From Alteromonas macleodii ATCC 27126 (GTDB taxonomy: Bacteria > Pseudomonadota > Gammaproteobacteria > Enterobacterales > Alteromonadaceae), in contig NC_018632.1 in assembly GCF_000172635.2 (NCBI RefSeq), forward strand, positions 3,162,001 to 3,226,000: a DNA stretch of 64,000 nt, in the 5' to 3' direction. Positions 19,014 through 27,730 of this stretch are shown piece after piece. Position 1 is the first letter of the stretch. Each line of letters starts with the position of its first letter. Position numbers and translations under genes: made by a program. Under the pieces are notes generated by a model, which ran no database searches, was not told the origin of the DNA, and was given only the letters and a program-made list of their open reading frames with translations.

Positions 19014-20444
19014 CTAGCGAGTAACAGATTCAATGTGCAGCGAAGAAAACGTGCCGTTCCAGATTTGCTCACCTATGGTGACATTTTCAAAGCTAATATC
19101 GTCGGTATTTTCTAGGATAAGAATTTCTTCTGCTTCCTTGATTTTAATGTCTTTAAACTTAACGTTATTCACAGGAGCTGCGTCTGGAGCGTGAATTTCC
19201 AAAACCGTTCCTACATTTTCTACCGTTAAATCTTCAATAATAATGTCGGTATAGGTAGCCGGGAAATTACCATGTAAATTACTGGGGTAGTTTAGCTGGA
19301 ACCAGAATAAATGCTTAAACGAAGCCACTTTACTGCCTCTAATTCGAACCATTTCTACGCGCCCCCCTCTGTCTAAGTTGCTTTTAAAACGATATGCTGA
19401 GTCTCCCTCATGCAAGACATTGTTCTCGAAAAATACGCGCTTAATGCCGCCTGACATTTCCGAACCAAGACCAATACCGTCTTCCCCACCTAAATCATTG
19501 TTTCGTGCAACAATGTCTGTGCTAGGTATACCTATATTTCGACCGTCTGCGTCTCTGCCAGACTTAATAACGATACCGTCATCACCGGTTCTAAAGTGAT
19601 TATCTTCAGCAAGCACAAACTGGCTCGACTCAATGTCTAACCCATCGTTGTTGTACAGGTGACTTTCTACCTTCACTCGTCTTACCGTAGCATGAGACGT
19701 ATAAACCAGATGATTAACCCAAAACGGGGAATTCAGGGCAGTATAATCTTCAAGCAGCACTCGCTTGGCGTGGAAAAACTGAATAAGCGGAGGGCGCAAG
19801 TAATGCCCTTCGCCGAACTGACGCTTCTCTACTGGAACGCCATCAAACCCCATTTTACGAAGCGCGTGCATGTCTGTATTTTGTTTCTCATACCAGCCAA
19901 TGAACGCCGATTGGGCATTTCCGTCGATAGTACCTTTACCTGTAATTGCCACATCTTCCACATTTAGCGCATAAATTAGCGGTGAATAGGTAAATACCTC
20001 AGTCCCCTCCCAACGGGTTTTAACCACGGGTAGGTAGTGCGAAGGGTCGCCGGAAAATAGCAGAGTAGCGCCCTCCTCTAGGTGCAAGTTCACTTTGCTT
20101 TTAAGACGAATAGGACCGTCTACTTGCCATGTTCCTTTGGGCACAACAACAATCCCGCCGCCGCTGGCAGAAGCCTTGTCAATTACACGTTGAATTGGCG
20201 CTCGCGCTGCGCTTAGTGAAGTATCACTCACATCAACCACAAATTTTTCGTTTGGAATATTCGGCAGCTGGATCTGATTTACAATTTGCTCAGCAATTTT
20301 CCAGTCTTCGTCAGTAGATGCCGACGCATAGGAACAAGTTAGAAGGGTCACAATAAACGCCACCCATCCCAAAGCCCGGCGGTGTGTGAAACGGCTGGGG
20401 TAGCTACTCATAGAACGGTCAACATCAGGTATAAAGCGCAGCAT
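19014..20444 (-). CDS. Glycoside hydrolase family 28 protein (polygalacturonase-like)
   Basis: This 476-residue right-handed beta-helix enzyme resembles polygalacturonases. GH28 signatures seen include NNDGLDIES (in place of NTDG), the Asp pair in TGDDGIVIKSGRD, and a later GGEDGIGLGSEMSGG block. The N-terminal part (ASGGGIVVVPKGTW) is the usual pectate-lyase-3-like entry. A signal peptide is present after an extended N-terminus (RRALGWVAF to SYASA), with MSSYPSRF at residue 12 as an alternative start. The enzyme should be periplasmic and act on pectic oligosaccharides. No other pectin gene is adjacent. A perfect LacI-type palindrome lies 64-87 bases upstream of the start. Confidence 0.85.
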   Translation of the reverse strand: MLRFIPDVDRSMSSYPSRFTHRRALGWVAFIVTLLTCSYASASTDEDWKIAEQIVNQIQLPNIPNEKFVVDVSDTSLSAARAPIQRVIDKASASGGGIVVVPKGTWQVDGPIRLKSKVNLHLEEGATLLFSGDPSHYLPVVKTRWEGTEVFTYSPLIYALNVEDVAITGKGTIDGNAQSAFIGWYEKQNTDMHALRKMGFDGVPVEKRQFGEGHYLRPPLIQFFHAKRVLLEDYTALNSPFWVNHLVYTSHATVRRVKVESHLYNNDGLDIESSQFVLAEDNHFRTGDDGIVIKSGRDADGRNIGIPSTDIVARNNDLGGEDGIGLGSEMSGGIKRVFFENNVLHEGDSAYRFKSNLDRGGRVEMVRIRGSKVASFKHLFWFQLNYPSNLHGNFPATYTDIIIEDLTVENVGTVLEIHAPDAAPVNNVKFKDIKIKEAEEILILENTDDISFENVTIGEQIWNGTFSSLHIESVTR

Positions 20445-20507
20445 AAAAGCTCCATTATTTAAGTCGTAACTTATTACGTTTAAGAAACAAATTGTTCACA
20501 TCACGAC

Positions 20508-20531
20508 AATAATGCCACCGGTGGCATTATT
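20508..20531. promoter_or_regulatory. Perfect 24-bp palindrome, likely LacI-family operator of the GH28 gene
   Basis: The half-site AATAATGCCACC is followed directly by its exact reverse complement, giving the central ACCGGT with CG at the axis that is typical of LacI-family operators. It lies upstream of the GH28 start (20444) and about 55 bases beyond the end of add. The regulator is not in the window. Confidence 0.7.
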
Positions 20532-20585
20532 AATCAAAATAATGTTACGGCCCGTTTAACCACGGCACGATTTTTATCTTTCGGA

Positions 20586-21581
20586 TTAATTTACTTTGCG
20601 CTTAAGTGCGGCTTTTTCGCTTTCACTTAAAAAAGCAATTGCAAGCGCATTCTCTTGCGCTTGTTTAATATGAGAAGGCATAAGGCCAGCTTGCTTAGCT
20701 GCAACGGAGAATTCGTGATCTAGCTCTACACCTTGAACTGCCGGGTCGTCGGTATTCAGGCAGGCGAGTATGCCGTGATCCAAAAAGGTGGTTAACGGGT
20801 GCTCAGTTAATGATGTGACCGTGTTCGTCAATACGTTGCTGGTTAAACAGCTTTCAATACCAATACGGTTGTCGCGCAAATAGTCCATTAGCTTAGCATC
20901 ATTAACAGCATTAACGCCGTGTCCTATACGCACAGCACCTAAGTCGTTAATGGCTTGCCAAATACTCTGTGGGCCTACAGCTTCACCTGCATGAATTGTG
21001 ATAGGCAGCCCTTCGCGGCGCACTTTTGTAAAGTGCTCTATGAACATGTTGCCAGGAAAGCCTTTTTCATCACCCGCCAAATCAAGTGCAGTTATATTCG
21101 CTTTACAGGCCAAGATTGAATCTAGCTCATGCTGACATACTTTTGCGCCATAAGAACGCGACAAAATACCGATGAGATTAACTTTAACATCGTGATCTTT
21201 AGTTGCGCTTTTTACACCGTCTATTACGGCCTCAACCACACCTTGTGTTGGTAGTCCGTGACTTTCACCCATAAAATAAGGACTAAAACGCAGCTCTGTG
21301 TAGTCAATACCCTGCTTAGCTGCATCTTCTACATTCTCTATCGCCACCCGTTTGCAGGCGTCGAGACTGCCTAACACCTTAACGCCCCAAGTAAGCTTAT
21401 CTAAAAATGACACCAAATCGGGGGCGATCTCCATTACTTGAACATGCGGTCGCAAGCCCTCTAACGAATAAGCTGGCAAACAAATGTTAAATTGCTGACC
21501 AAGCTCCAGAATCGTCTGCAGACGCACATTGCCATCTAAATGACGATGTAAATCAAGTAATGGAAAGTTTTTATTTATCAT
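20586..21581 (-). CDS. add: Adenosine deaminase
   Basis: This 331-residue enzyme hydrolyses adenosine (or deoxyadenosine) to inosine in purine salvage in the cytoplasm. The metal-binding HRH (LDLHRHLDG) is at residues 12-14. The TIHAGEA motif (His and catalytic Glu), the SCLTSN segment and the C-terminal LNTDDP with metal-binding Asp are all present, as in bacterial Add. Length matches E. coli Add (333 residues). Its start faces a divergent unknown gene. The GH28 gene downstream is on the same strand but 141 bases away behind an operator-like palindrome, so it is probably a separate unit. Confidence 0.95.
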   Translation of the reverse strand: MINKNFPLLDLHRHLDGNVRLQTILELGQQFNICLPAYSLEGLRPHVQVMEIAPDLVSFLDKLTWGVKVLGSLDACKRVAIENVEDAAKQGIDYTELRFSPYFMGESHGLPTQGVVEAVIDGVKSATKDHDVKVNLIGILSRSYGAKVCQHELDSILACKANITALDLAGDEKGFPGNMFIEHFTKVRREGLPITIHAGEAVGPQSIWQAINDLGAVRIGHGVNAVNDAKLMDYLRDNRIGIESCLTSNVLTNTVTSLTEHPLTTFLDHGILACLNTDDPAVQGVELDHEFSVAAKQAGLMPSHIKQAQENALAIAFLSESEKAALKRKVN

Positions 21582-21885
21582 GGAAATACGATGAGTTAAG
21601 GCGTAAGCCCTACTATACCACTTGGCGCTGTAAACCTCGCACTCTTGCAGAAAATAACTTTTTTATAGCGGGACAAAACAGTGCTTTTTTTGAAGCAAAA
21701 TTTGTTTTAAGTTCGCTCTTGGCATCTAACTTTACTCTATCGATGCTTTTCTTGATTACTTTTCATAATTTTTAGTAGCAACGAGCCAGTTGCTCGTTGG
21801 CGTGCGCCTTGTCAACAGGCTAAATACCACCAAAGAGCAACAGGCCTCTTCATTATCACCAAAAAACACTAACAGGAGCACAGTC
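21582..21885. other. Intergenic region with an 8-bp inverted repeat
   Basis: This 304-base divergent region lies between add and an unknown gene. It includes a hairpin CAACGAGC/GCTCGTTG (21779-21786 and 21792-21799) with a five-base loop, about 90 bases upstream of the unknown gene's start. There is no T run on either side, so an operator or leader structure is as likely as a terminator. Confidence 0.45.
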
Positions 21886-22794
21886 ATGTGCGGAAAATGT
21901 ATAGAAGGCTGCTATTTAGCAGGCTGGCGTAATGGCGTGTATTCATTCGAACATATGCAAGAAGAACCCGATTTTATGGGGAAAGATGTAAAGGCAGCCC
22001 ATGGCTTGGTGGAAGCGGTATGCTCATTAGGTTCTTCGCTCAATGAGCTCCACGCACTTGGATTAGCGGACTCGCCAATGATAGCTTGGGCAGGATGGAT
22101 TTATTCGAGAAACGAATTGCACACCCAAATCGATTTAACACGGCATGACGACGTTCTTAAATATCAGAGGGCCTTACGTCATTCAAAAGAAAGTAAATGG
22201 GCTGAGATTAATGCCCTCTACCCGAACATTGCGAAGTTTTTAGATAACCTAACGCTTCAAGACGTTGCTAATACCCTCGATGAAGCGCTTCTCGATGAAA
22301 TTGAGACATGCCTTCTTGCTCTTCATGGTAACGGGTATTACACCTTTGAATTCGTAGAGTCTATGTTCGCCGCCGAAGGGCTATTCCCCATTATTGAGCT
22401 TACTGATACTGCAAAGCCGTCACTGTTTGTTGACCATGCACTTGAAATATTCTTACTAACCGAACATCTTTTACACTTTCGCCCATTGTCTTGGGCGCTT
22501 CGTGTGGCGTTAACTGTTGACTTAACGTGCGATTTCGACAGCTTTCATATGGCGTGGCGTCGATACACCGCTAACCGCGTGTTAAACGCGCTTCTAATAA
22601 ATCGCAATTTGAAAGGTGTGTACGCGTTAGCAAGTACACTTGAACTCAATACCGTTCACGCTATATGTCAGCGGAACGTAGCGAATAAACACTTACTTAC
22701 TCAGCTATTAAGCGTCGTAAACAACTGTAAAGGCGACACTTATATTGAACCTAAACGTCTAGCCGCGCACATCACTTCATTGATCTCAGTGTAA
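21886..22794 (+). CDS. Conserved-looking protein of unknown function, Cys-rich N-terminus
   Basis: This predicted 302-residue soluble protein starts at ATG 21886, with AGGAG at good spacing; an upstream frame extension to 21790 lacks support. It opens with MCGKCIEGCY (three cysteines in the first nine residues, possibly a metal or redox site). The rest is alpha-helical in character, with no signal peptide or membrane segment and no motif I recognise. Codon use looks like its neighbours, so it seems a genuine chromosomal gene. It is divergent from add and convergent with the redoxin gene. Confidence 0.7.
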   Translation: MCGKCIEGCYLAGWRNGVYSFEHMQEEPDFMGKDVKAAHGLVEAVCSLGSSLNELHALGLADSPMIAWAGWIYSRNELHTQIDLTRHDDVLKYQRALRHSKESKWAEINALYPNIAKFLDNLTLQDVANTLDEALLDEIETCLLALHGNGYYTFEFVESMFAAEGLFPIIELTDTAKPSLFVDHALEIFLLTEHLLHFRPLSWALRVALTVDLTCDFDSFHMAWRRYTANRVLNALLINRNLKGVYALASTLELNTVHAICQRNVANKHLLTQLLSVVNNCKGDTYIEPKRLAAHITSLISV

Positions 22795-22948
22795 ATGCTT
22801 ACTCCTTACACTTTGATATTTTGAGATAGGGTGACTCGGTGAATGGTTAAGTACAGCTCGTTATGACAGTCAAATACGTGCGAATCTAACTTAATCATTA
22901 TAAGACGCGATGAAATGCAGTGCTCATATCATAAAGTACTTTTGGCAT

Positions 22949-22978
22949 GCCTTACCAAGAACAACGCCTTGGTAAGGC
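22949..22978. terminator. Hairpin between convergent genes
   Basis: An 11-bp perfect stem, GCCTTACCAAG (22949-22959) with CTTGGTAAGGC (22968-22978), has an eight-base loop. It sits between the convergent unknown gene and redoxin gene, a usual place for a bidirectional terminator, but neither side has a long U run. Confidence 0.5.
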
Positions 22979-22986
22979 TATTCGCA

Positions 22987-23628
22987 TTACATTTCTTTTT
23001 TAAGGGTTTTCGCAACCGCTAAAACTAGGTCTGCCAACGGGCGAACTTTGAAGTCTGGGTTAACATAGCTAAACAAAACCTGCCCTTTTTTATTGAGCAT
23101 GAAGATGCTGGGTGCTGGTAAAACACTATTACCGCTTTCATCTTTTGTTAAGTTAATGCCATAGGTTTTGTACTTTAACTCAGTTACAGTATCTAAATAG
23201 AATCCAACACCGAACTCGCGAATAGTGTCTAGTTTGTCGTCGGATAAAAGCGTAACCAAGAATTCTGTTTCAAGCTTTTGCTCTTGCAAGCGCTCTGGTG
23301 ATTCAGGTGAAATGGCCAAAATCTGATAGCCCATACCCACCAAGTCTTTTTCAATATCTTTAAGCTGGGCAAGCTGCTCATTACAATACGGGCACCACCC
23401 GCCGCGATAAAAAAGTACAATGCTGGGCTTTTGCATGGTAAGCGCTTGTAAGCTTACCGGCGAGCCATCTGCCATTTTAAGCGTTGTTTTAGGCGCCACT
23501 TGACCATTAAGCAACGGCGTTACTGAATCTGCATCTTCTGCAATAGTGCCGCGCTCCAAAGCATACGCATTTGATGCGCCTGCTATACAGGCGAACATTA
23601 ACATCGCCATAGCCACTAGTTTCTTCAT
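22987..23628 (-). CDS. Periplasmic peroxiredoxin-like (AhpC/TSA family) thiol protein
   Basis: This 213-residue redoxin has an N-terminal signal peptide (about residues 1-23, ANAYA). The thioredoxin-fold active site reads GGWCPYC (C79 and C82), typical of the peroxiredoxin-like family with a CxxC. Downstream blocks such as QLKDIEKDL and ILAISPESPE fit AhpC/TSA proteins. It probably acts in the periplasm, reducing peroxides or protein disulfides. It is a single gene on the minus strand; the ATG at 23628 is preceded by GGAGAGG. Confidence 0.85.
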   Translation of the reverse strand: MKKLVAMAMLMFACIAGASNAYALERGTIAEDADSVTPLLNGQVAPKTTLKMADGSPVSLQALTMQKPSIVLFYRGGWCPYCNEQLAQLKDIEKDLVGMGYQILAISPESPERLQEQKLETEFLVTLLSDDKLDTIREFGVGFYLDTVTELKYKTYGINLTKDESGNSVLPAPSIFMLNKKGQVLFSYVNPDFKVRPLADLVLAVAKTLKKEM

Positions 23629-23884
23629 TAACCCTCTCCGTTTTCATTTTTGTTTGTTTAGTTTTTGGTTATCCGCGCTTTGCGCGATGTCCAATATGAC
23701 CGAGAAGCTTCACTAGAAATTTCGCGCACCAATAAATAAACCGACAAATACTTGTATTGGGCGCTACTCACCTACAGCGGAATTTGCTTTTTACTGCTAC
23801 TATAGCGCCAAAACTTGCTATGCCACTTTTTTACATAGCACACGGGGTTAACTTCAAGCCTCCTAAGAACAAAGCAGGAACACC

Positions 23885-24433
23885 ATGGCTCTTAAAGCGA
23901 CCATTTTTAAAGCTGACATATCCATCACGGATATGGATCGCAATTACTATAACGACCACAACCTTACTATTGCCCGTCACCCTTCTGAAAATGACGAACG
24001 AATGATGCTGCGCGTGGTTGCGTTTATTGTTAATGCTCATGAACGCCTACAGTTTACCAAAGGGCTGTCTGACGATGACGTTCCAGATTTATGGCAAAAG
24101 AGTTTTAGCGATGAAATAGAACTGTGGATTGAGTTAGGCCAACCCTCTGAACAGCGCATCAAAAAGGGCTGCAATCAAAGCCAACAAATGATGATTTATT
24201 CCTACGCCGACAACAGCTTCGACGCGTGGTGGAAGAAAGAACATAACAAGCTACAAACCAAAAAGAACTTATCAGTTTTCACTTTGCCAGAGTCGCTTGC
24301 CGCTACTTTGGCCAATGCTGTTCATCGCTCTATGCAAATACAGGTTACTATTCAAGATGGGCAAATGTGGCTAACCATTGAAGGTGCAGATGTCACCGAG
24401 AGCGTTGAAGTGTCTATAGAGAAGCATTTGTAA
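23885..24433 (+). CDS. yaeQ: YaeQ family protein
   Basis: This 182-residue protein of the YaeQ family begins MALKATIFKADISITDMDR and has the typical LTIARHPSENDERMMLRV block and the IELGQPSEQRIKKGC segment, which carries the residues resembling a PD-(D/E)XK nuclease core. E. coli YaeQ was first linked to suppression of hemolysin loss in rfaH mutants, but its biochemical role is unclear. It is translationally coupled (one-base overlap, TAATG) to the small gene downstream. Confidence 0.93.
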   Translation: MALKATIFKADISITDMDRNYYNDHNLTIARHPSENDERMMLRVVAFIVNAHERLQFTKGLSDDDVPDLWQKSFSDEIELWIELGQPSEQRIKKGCNQSQQMMIYSYADNSFDAWWKKEHNKLQTKKNLSVFTLPESLAATLANAVHRSMQIQVTIQDGQMWLTIEGADVTESVEVSIEKHL

Positions 24434-24741
24434 TGAAAAAACTCTCTGCCGTTCAACTCAAACAGCAAGCACTGGTCTTTAGTATAGCCGATAGCCTTGA
24501 AGCACAAGCGCTTGAAGAGTTAAATGGTATGCAACAGTGTTGGTTTGACGTTCAGTATCACCAATTCCCCGGCTCGTTACTGCTTCGCTTTCAATTCGAA
24601 AATGAAGAAGCGGTGTCAAACGCTGAGCCCGAGCTAAAGAAGTGGCAGCGAAAATTAAGCGCAGCGCTGCTTAAAAAAGGCGTTGTGTTAAAAGATATGC
24701 GTCGACATCTTATATTCACCACACAAGGCCCAGAAGAGTAA
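24433..24741 (+). CDS. Small protein of unknown function coupled to yaeQ
   Basis: This 102-residue soluble protein has a start codon overlapping the yaeQ stop by one base, so the two are translationally coupled. It has no signal peptide or membrane segment. It is rich in Gln, Glu and Leu and ends KDMRRHLIFTTQGPEE. I do not recognise a family. The coupling suggests it works with YaeQ or is expressed at a matched level. Confidence 0.7.
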   Translation: MKKLSAVQLKQQALVFSIADSLEAQALEELNGMQQCWFDVQYHQFPGSLLLRFQFENEEAVSNAEPELKKWQRKLSAALLKKGVVLKDMRRHLIFTTQGPEE

Positions 24742-25008
24742 CCCACATCACGCTTTGCAGAACAGGATATCCAACTTCTTTGTTCAATCTTAGCTAGGTT
24801 TGTTTTTGGTTATAAACCTTTCATTTTTCCTCATAAAGTCTACTTACACTTTATCAGGTAAGTAGGCTAGACTGGTCTCGTCGAATATTCAGCTTGCCGA
24901 ATATGACAATAAAACGGCAGGCATCATGAACGTTTACAATGAATATTTGAACACACCATGTTGACCGGCTTTGAAACAAGCCACTATCCCAGCAAAAGGA
25001 GCTTCACA

Positions 25009-25419
25009 ATGAAAACTAAAGCAATGGCGTTAGCACTGTTACTGTCTTTAATGGGCTGTACTGAGTCTAGCGAAGAGACAAAAAGCGAAGTAAAAAAAGA
25101 GATGGAAAAAGCGGGCGAAGCAACAGCTGATGCCTATGACAGTGCAAAAGAAAGTGCTGCAGATTCTTGGGATAAAACCAAAGACGCGACCTCTGAGGCG
25201 TATGAAGACGGTAAAGAAATGGCTTCTGATGCCTTTGATGACGGCAAAGAGATGGCTTCAGACGCATATGAAGATGGCAAGAAAATGGCCTCTGACGCGT
25301 ATGACGCAACGGCTGAGAAAGCAGGCGAATTTAAAGACGCCGCAGCGAAGAAAGCTTATGAAGCTTGCGTAAAAATGAAAGAGCAAATGGGCGGCGACGT
25401 TAGCGAGTGCGACGATTAA
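25009..25419 (+). CDS. Repeat-containing lipoprotein (LEA-like 11-mers)
   Basis: This 136-residue lipoprotein has a signal peptide ending in the lipobox LMGC at about residue 18. The start at 25009 has AAAGGAG upstream; the longer frame from 24958 is not supported. After an acidic linker come four near-identical 11-residue units of the form S-D/E-A-Y/F-E/D-D-G-K-E/K-M-A, embedded in a longer Ala/Lys/Asp/Glu-rich amphipathic region. This resembles late-embryogenesis-abundant and apolipoprotein-like 11-mer helices, suggesting an envelope stress or desiccation role (inference). Two cysteines lie near the C-terminus. A strong terminator follows. Confidence 0.8.
   Translation: MKTKAMALALLLSLMGCTESSEETKSEVKKEMEKAGEATADAYDSAKESAADSWDKTKDATSEAYEDGKEMASDAFDDGKEMASDAYEDGKKMASDAYDATAEKAGEFKDAAAKKAYEACVKMKEQMGGDVSECDD
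25192..25323. repeat. Four 33-bp tandem repeats in the lipoprotein gene
   Basis: Imperfect units start at 25192, 25225, 25258 and 25291; each opens TC(T/A)GA and encodes one 11-residue helix-forming unit. The first three are closest to each other and the fourth diverges in its second half. Confidence 0.8.
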
Positions 25420-25448
25420 TTTAATCTTCCAGCGAAAAGCAAATTTGA

Positions 25449-25475
25449 AAGCGAACCTTCGGGTTCGCTTTTTTG
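25449..25475 (+). terminator. Rho-independent terminator of the repeat lipoprotein gene
   Basis: The stem AAGCGAACC (25449-25457), a TTCG tetraloop and GGTTCGCTT (25462-25470) are followed by TTTTG. It lies 30 bases after the stop codon. Confidence 0.9.
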
Positions 25476-25510
25476 TTGGTGTTTAATCAAACAAAAGTGA
25501 GTCATACACG

Positions 25511-25969
25511 CTATTCACACCCGGCTAAAATCACAGCGTCTGGTGTTATAGTTAAAGGTGCGACCCTAAGCAACGTATTAATACCTAAAATATTGTTCCC
25601 TTTGGGAAGCACAGCCACTTCAACTGGCCCCACTTCGCACGTATTTCCTATACGAACCGAGTTTAATTGATACTGAGATATTTTAACGATCTTTCCATTT
25701 GCCATTCTGGCAGCAGAGGTTCTGGTGGCAAGAAGCTTTTGATTTCTTGTTAGCGCATCGAACGTAGCTTGATTGAGGGTTAACAAGCTTGAACCCGTAT
25801 CTAATAGAAACGAAGCCTTTATGTTCGATTCTAGGGTCGCTTCTAGATACAGTGTTCCGCCTTTGCTTTGTGAAAGAGGAATATTTTGCTCTATCGCTGA
25901 CACGGCAGATGTGCACGCTAACCAAAAAGTTAGCAGAACAAATAAGGGAATTTTAGATTTTACACTCAC
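25511..25969 (-). CDS. Retropepsin-like aspartic protease (exported)
   Basis: This 152-residue protein has a signal peptide (about residues 1-25, ending AVSA) and a single retroviral-type aspartyl protease domain. The catalytic motif is LLDTGSSLLTL, the flap region follows, and a hydrophobic GNNILGINTLLR block with the ILG-type psi-loop lies near the C-terminus. Families of this kind (clan AA, aspartyl protease_2/TIGR02281-like) act as dimers. The substrate is unknown. A single gene on the minus strand, convergent with the repeat lipoprotein gene. Confidence 0.8.
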   Translation of the reverse strand: MSVKSKIPLFVLLTFWLACTSAVSAIEQNIPLSQSKGGTLYLEATLESNIKASFLLDTGSSLLTLNQATFDALTRNQKLLATRTSAARMANGKIVKISQYQLNSVRIGNTCEVGPVEVAVLPKGNNILGINTLLRVAPLTITPDAVILAGCE

Positions 25970-26207
25970 CGCACATACACCCTTTGTCGACTCTTTACAT
26001 AGGTGTTGATTGACAGCAAGATAAAGACCAAAGGGTAAATGATTGATTTTACCGAAACTCTACAATACCAGGCGGTGCCAAAGCACCATAATAGTGCACA
26101 AAACCATCCATTCCGCACCATCGTTAAACACTCCGTTTTCAACGGAGTAGCTTCTCTTTCAACCGCTCTCCATTCTCTTGATTACTCAAATTCTCTATAT
26201 CCAATTA

Positions 26208-26230
26208 GGTGATAGCAATCACCTATCACC
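26208..26230. promoter_or_regulatory. Inverted repeat upstream of the duplicated-motif protein gene
   Basis: GGTGATAG (26208-26215) and its exact reverse complement CTATCACC (26223-26230) are separated by seven bases, about 72 bases before the start codon of the next gene. It could be an operator. The rest of 25970-26301 shows no other clear feature. Confidence 0.35.
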
Positions 26231-26301
26231 AATCGTCATTGTTTAGAACTTTTTCGCTCATACAATGTAGAAAGGTAAGTATGTCAACGAGAGGACACGA
26301 C

Positions 26302-26670
26302 ATGAAATTACGCTATGTATTGGGTTCATTAATTACGGCTGTTTCACTTGGTTTTTCTGCAAACGCAGCGCAAGCGATGACATCATCAACTGATGAAACG
26401 GTTGATGTACAAGTAGTTGATTATTCAGGAAAGCCTCCATTTGAACGCAAGATCGTAAGCTTATCGGTAAACGATGTAGCGCAATTGGAATCAGTAGGGC
26501 AAGATGCTATTGAATACGTAGAAGTGAAAGAAGTCATCATGCGCGGTAAGCCACCGTATCGCAGAGTGACAACAATGATGCCTGTGTATGACGTTGCCCA
26601 ACTTGAAATGCTAGAAGAGCAAACTGACACGCAAAAACGCGGCACTCGTCCGCCGTTCAAACGCCACTAA
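26302..26670 (+). CDS. Small exported protein with duplicated GKPP...DVAQLE motif
   Basis: This 122-residue protein has a signal peptide (about residues 1-25, NAAQA). The start at 26302 has GAGAGGA upstream; longer in-frame starts at 26209 and 26281 are less likely. The mature part is an internal duplication: GKPPFERKIVSLSVNDVAQLE-like residues 43-63 are repeated at 82-102, and a third partial copy, RPPFKRH, ends the protein. I do not recognise the family. The basic proline motifs and export suggest binding to an envelope component (inference). A terminator follows. Confidence 0.7.
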   Translation: MKLRYVLGSLITAVSLGFSANAAQAMTSSTDETVDVQVVDYSGKPPFERKIVSLSVNDVAQLESVGQDAIEYVEVKEVIMRGKPPYRRVTTMMPVYDVAQLEMLEEQTDTQKRGTRPPFKRH

Positions 26671-26701
26671 CAGCGTTTTCTACTACCAACACATTGCACC
26701 A

Positions 26702-26737
26702 AAGCGATTCACTTTTGCCTGAGTGAGTCGCTTTTTT
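26702..26737 (+). terminator. Rho-independent terminator
   Basis: The stem AAGCGATTCACT pairs with AGTGAGTCGCTT (one G-U pair) and is followed by a TTTTTT run. It lies about 30 bases after the stop of the duplicated-motif protein gene. Confidence 0.88.
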
Positions 26738-26865
26738 ATTGTGCATACTTGTTTACGCCATTTTCTATTTCGATGTATATAACACGCCCTAGTTAGCGCG
26801 TTTTTATTTTTAATAACCCGTCACTAACGATAGAGTAGTAAAAAAGCAGAAAAACGAGATTATAA

Positions 26866-27540
26866 ATGCAGCCTCACGACCATTCTCCGCTCAGTGATTT
26901 TATTGAGTACCCTGAAGAGCAAATGCTTTCCCGAAGCGAAGATTTTTTGAAAACCATGCAGCGCCGCCACAGTATTCGTCACTTTAGTGACAAGCACGTT
27001 GATAAAGCGGTAATCGAAAACTGTATTTTGACTGCTGGCACGGCACCCAGTGGAGCGAATCATCAGCCTTGGCATTTCGCCGCCATTCAGTCGCCCGAAG
27101 TAAAACAACAAATACGCGAACAGGCTGAAGCGCATGAGCGCGGTTTTTATAATGGGCGTGCGGGGCAACAGTGGCTAGATGACCTAAAGCCGTTAGGCAC
27201 TGACGCAAGTAAACCCTATCTGGAAACCGCGCCTTGGCTTATTGCCGTATTCAGTCAAAAGTTTGGAGAGACAGAAACGGGCGAAAAAAGCCAAAACTAC
27301 TATGTGCACGAATCGGTGGGTATCGCGGTGGGTATGCTTATTACTTCACTCCACAACGCAGGTTTGGCAACCTTGACTCACACACCAAAGCCAATGAACT
27401 TTTTAACCGAAGTCTGTCAACGGCCTGATAACGAGCGTGCTTATATGCTTATTATTGCAGGCTATCCGGCGGATAACGCCACAATTCCTGCACACGCCAT
27501 GCAAAAAAAGTCGCTTAGCGAAATTGCGAGCTTTCTTTAA
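26866..27540 (+). CDS. Nitroreductase family protein
   Basis: This 224-residue FMN-dependent nitroreductase-fold protein has the N-terminal FMN-binding block RRHSIRHFSDKHV and the following GTAPSGANHQPWHF, both canonical. The C-terminal half contains the SVGIAVGMLITSLHNAGLATLTHTP segment. It probably uses NAD(P)H to reduce nitro-compounds, quinones or a dehalogenation-type substrate; the exact substrate is unknown. A single gene after a 195-base spacer that contains the upstream terminator. Confidence 0.9.
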   Translation: MQPHDHSPLSDFIEYPEEQMLSRSEDFLKTMQRRHSIRHFSDKHVDKAVIENCILTAGTAPSGANHQPWHFAAIQSPEVKQQIREQAEAHERGFYNGRAGQQWLDDLKPLGTDASKPYLETAPWLIAVFSQKFGETETGEKSQNYYVHESVGIAVGMLITSLHNAGLATLTHTPKPMNFLTEVCQRPDNERAYMLIIAGYPADNATIPAHAMQKKSLSEIASFL

Positions 27541-27730
27541 ATTTAAAAAGCGCTATTGACCTGGGCGCATGAAGTAAACTAAGTATTTAAAACGGCATAA
27601 CTAATAAAAGCTTTGGCATAGACATGAGATACGCAGCACTTATAATGCGCCCTCGTTATTAAGGGCTGCGACCTTTTCTTTACGAATTTCGGTCAACCAC
27701 GTTTAACAGTCCCTCGGAGCTCGTATCCTC

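Noticed and set aside
25067..25309. Open frame opposite the repeat lipoprotein gene
   Set aside because: Arises from the tandem repeats of the real gene (low-complexity His/Leu/Arg product).
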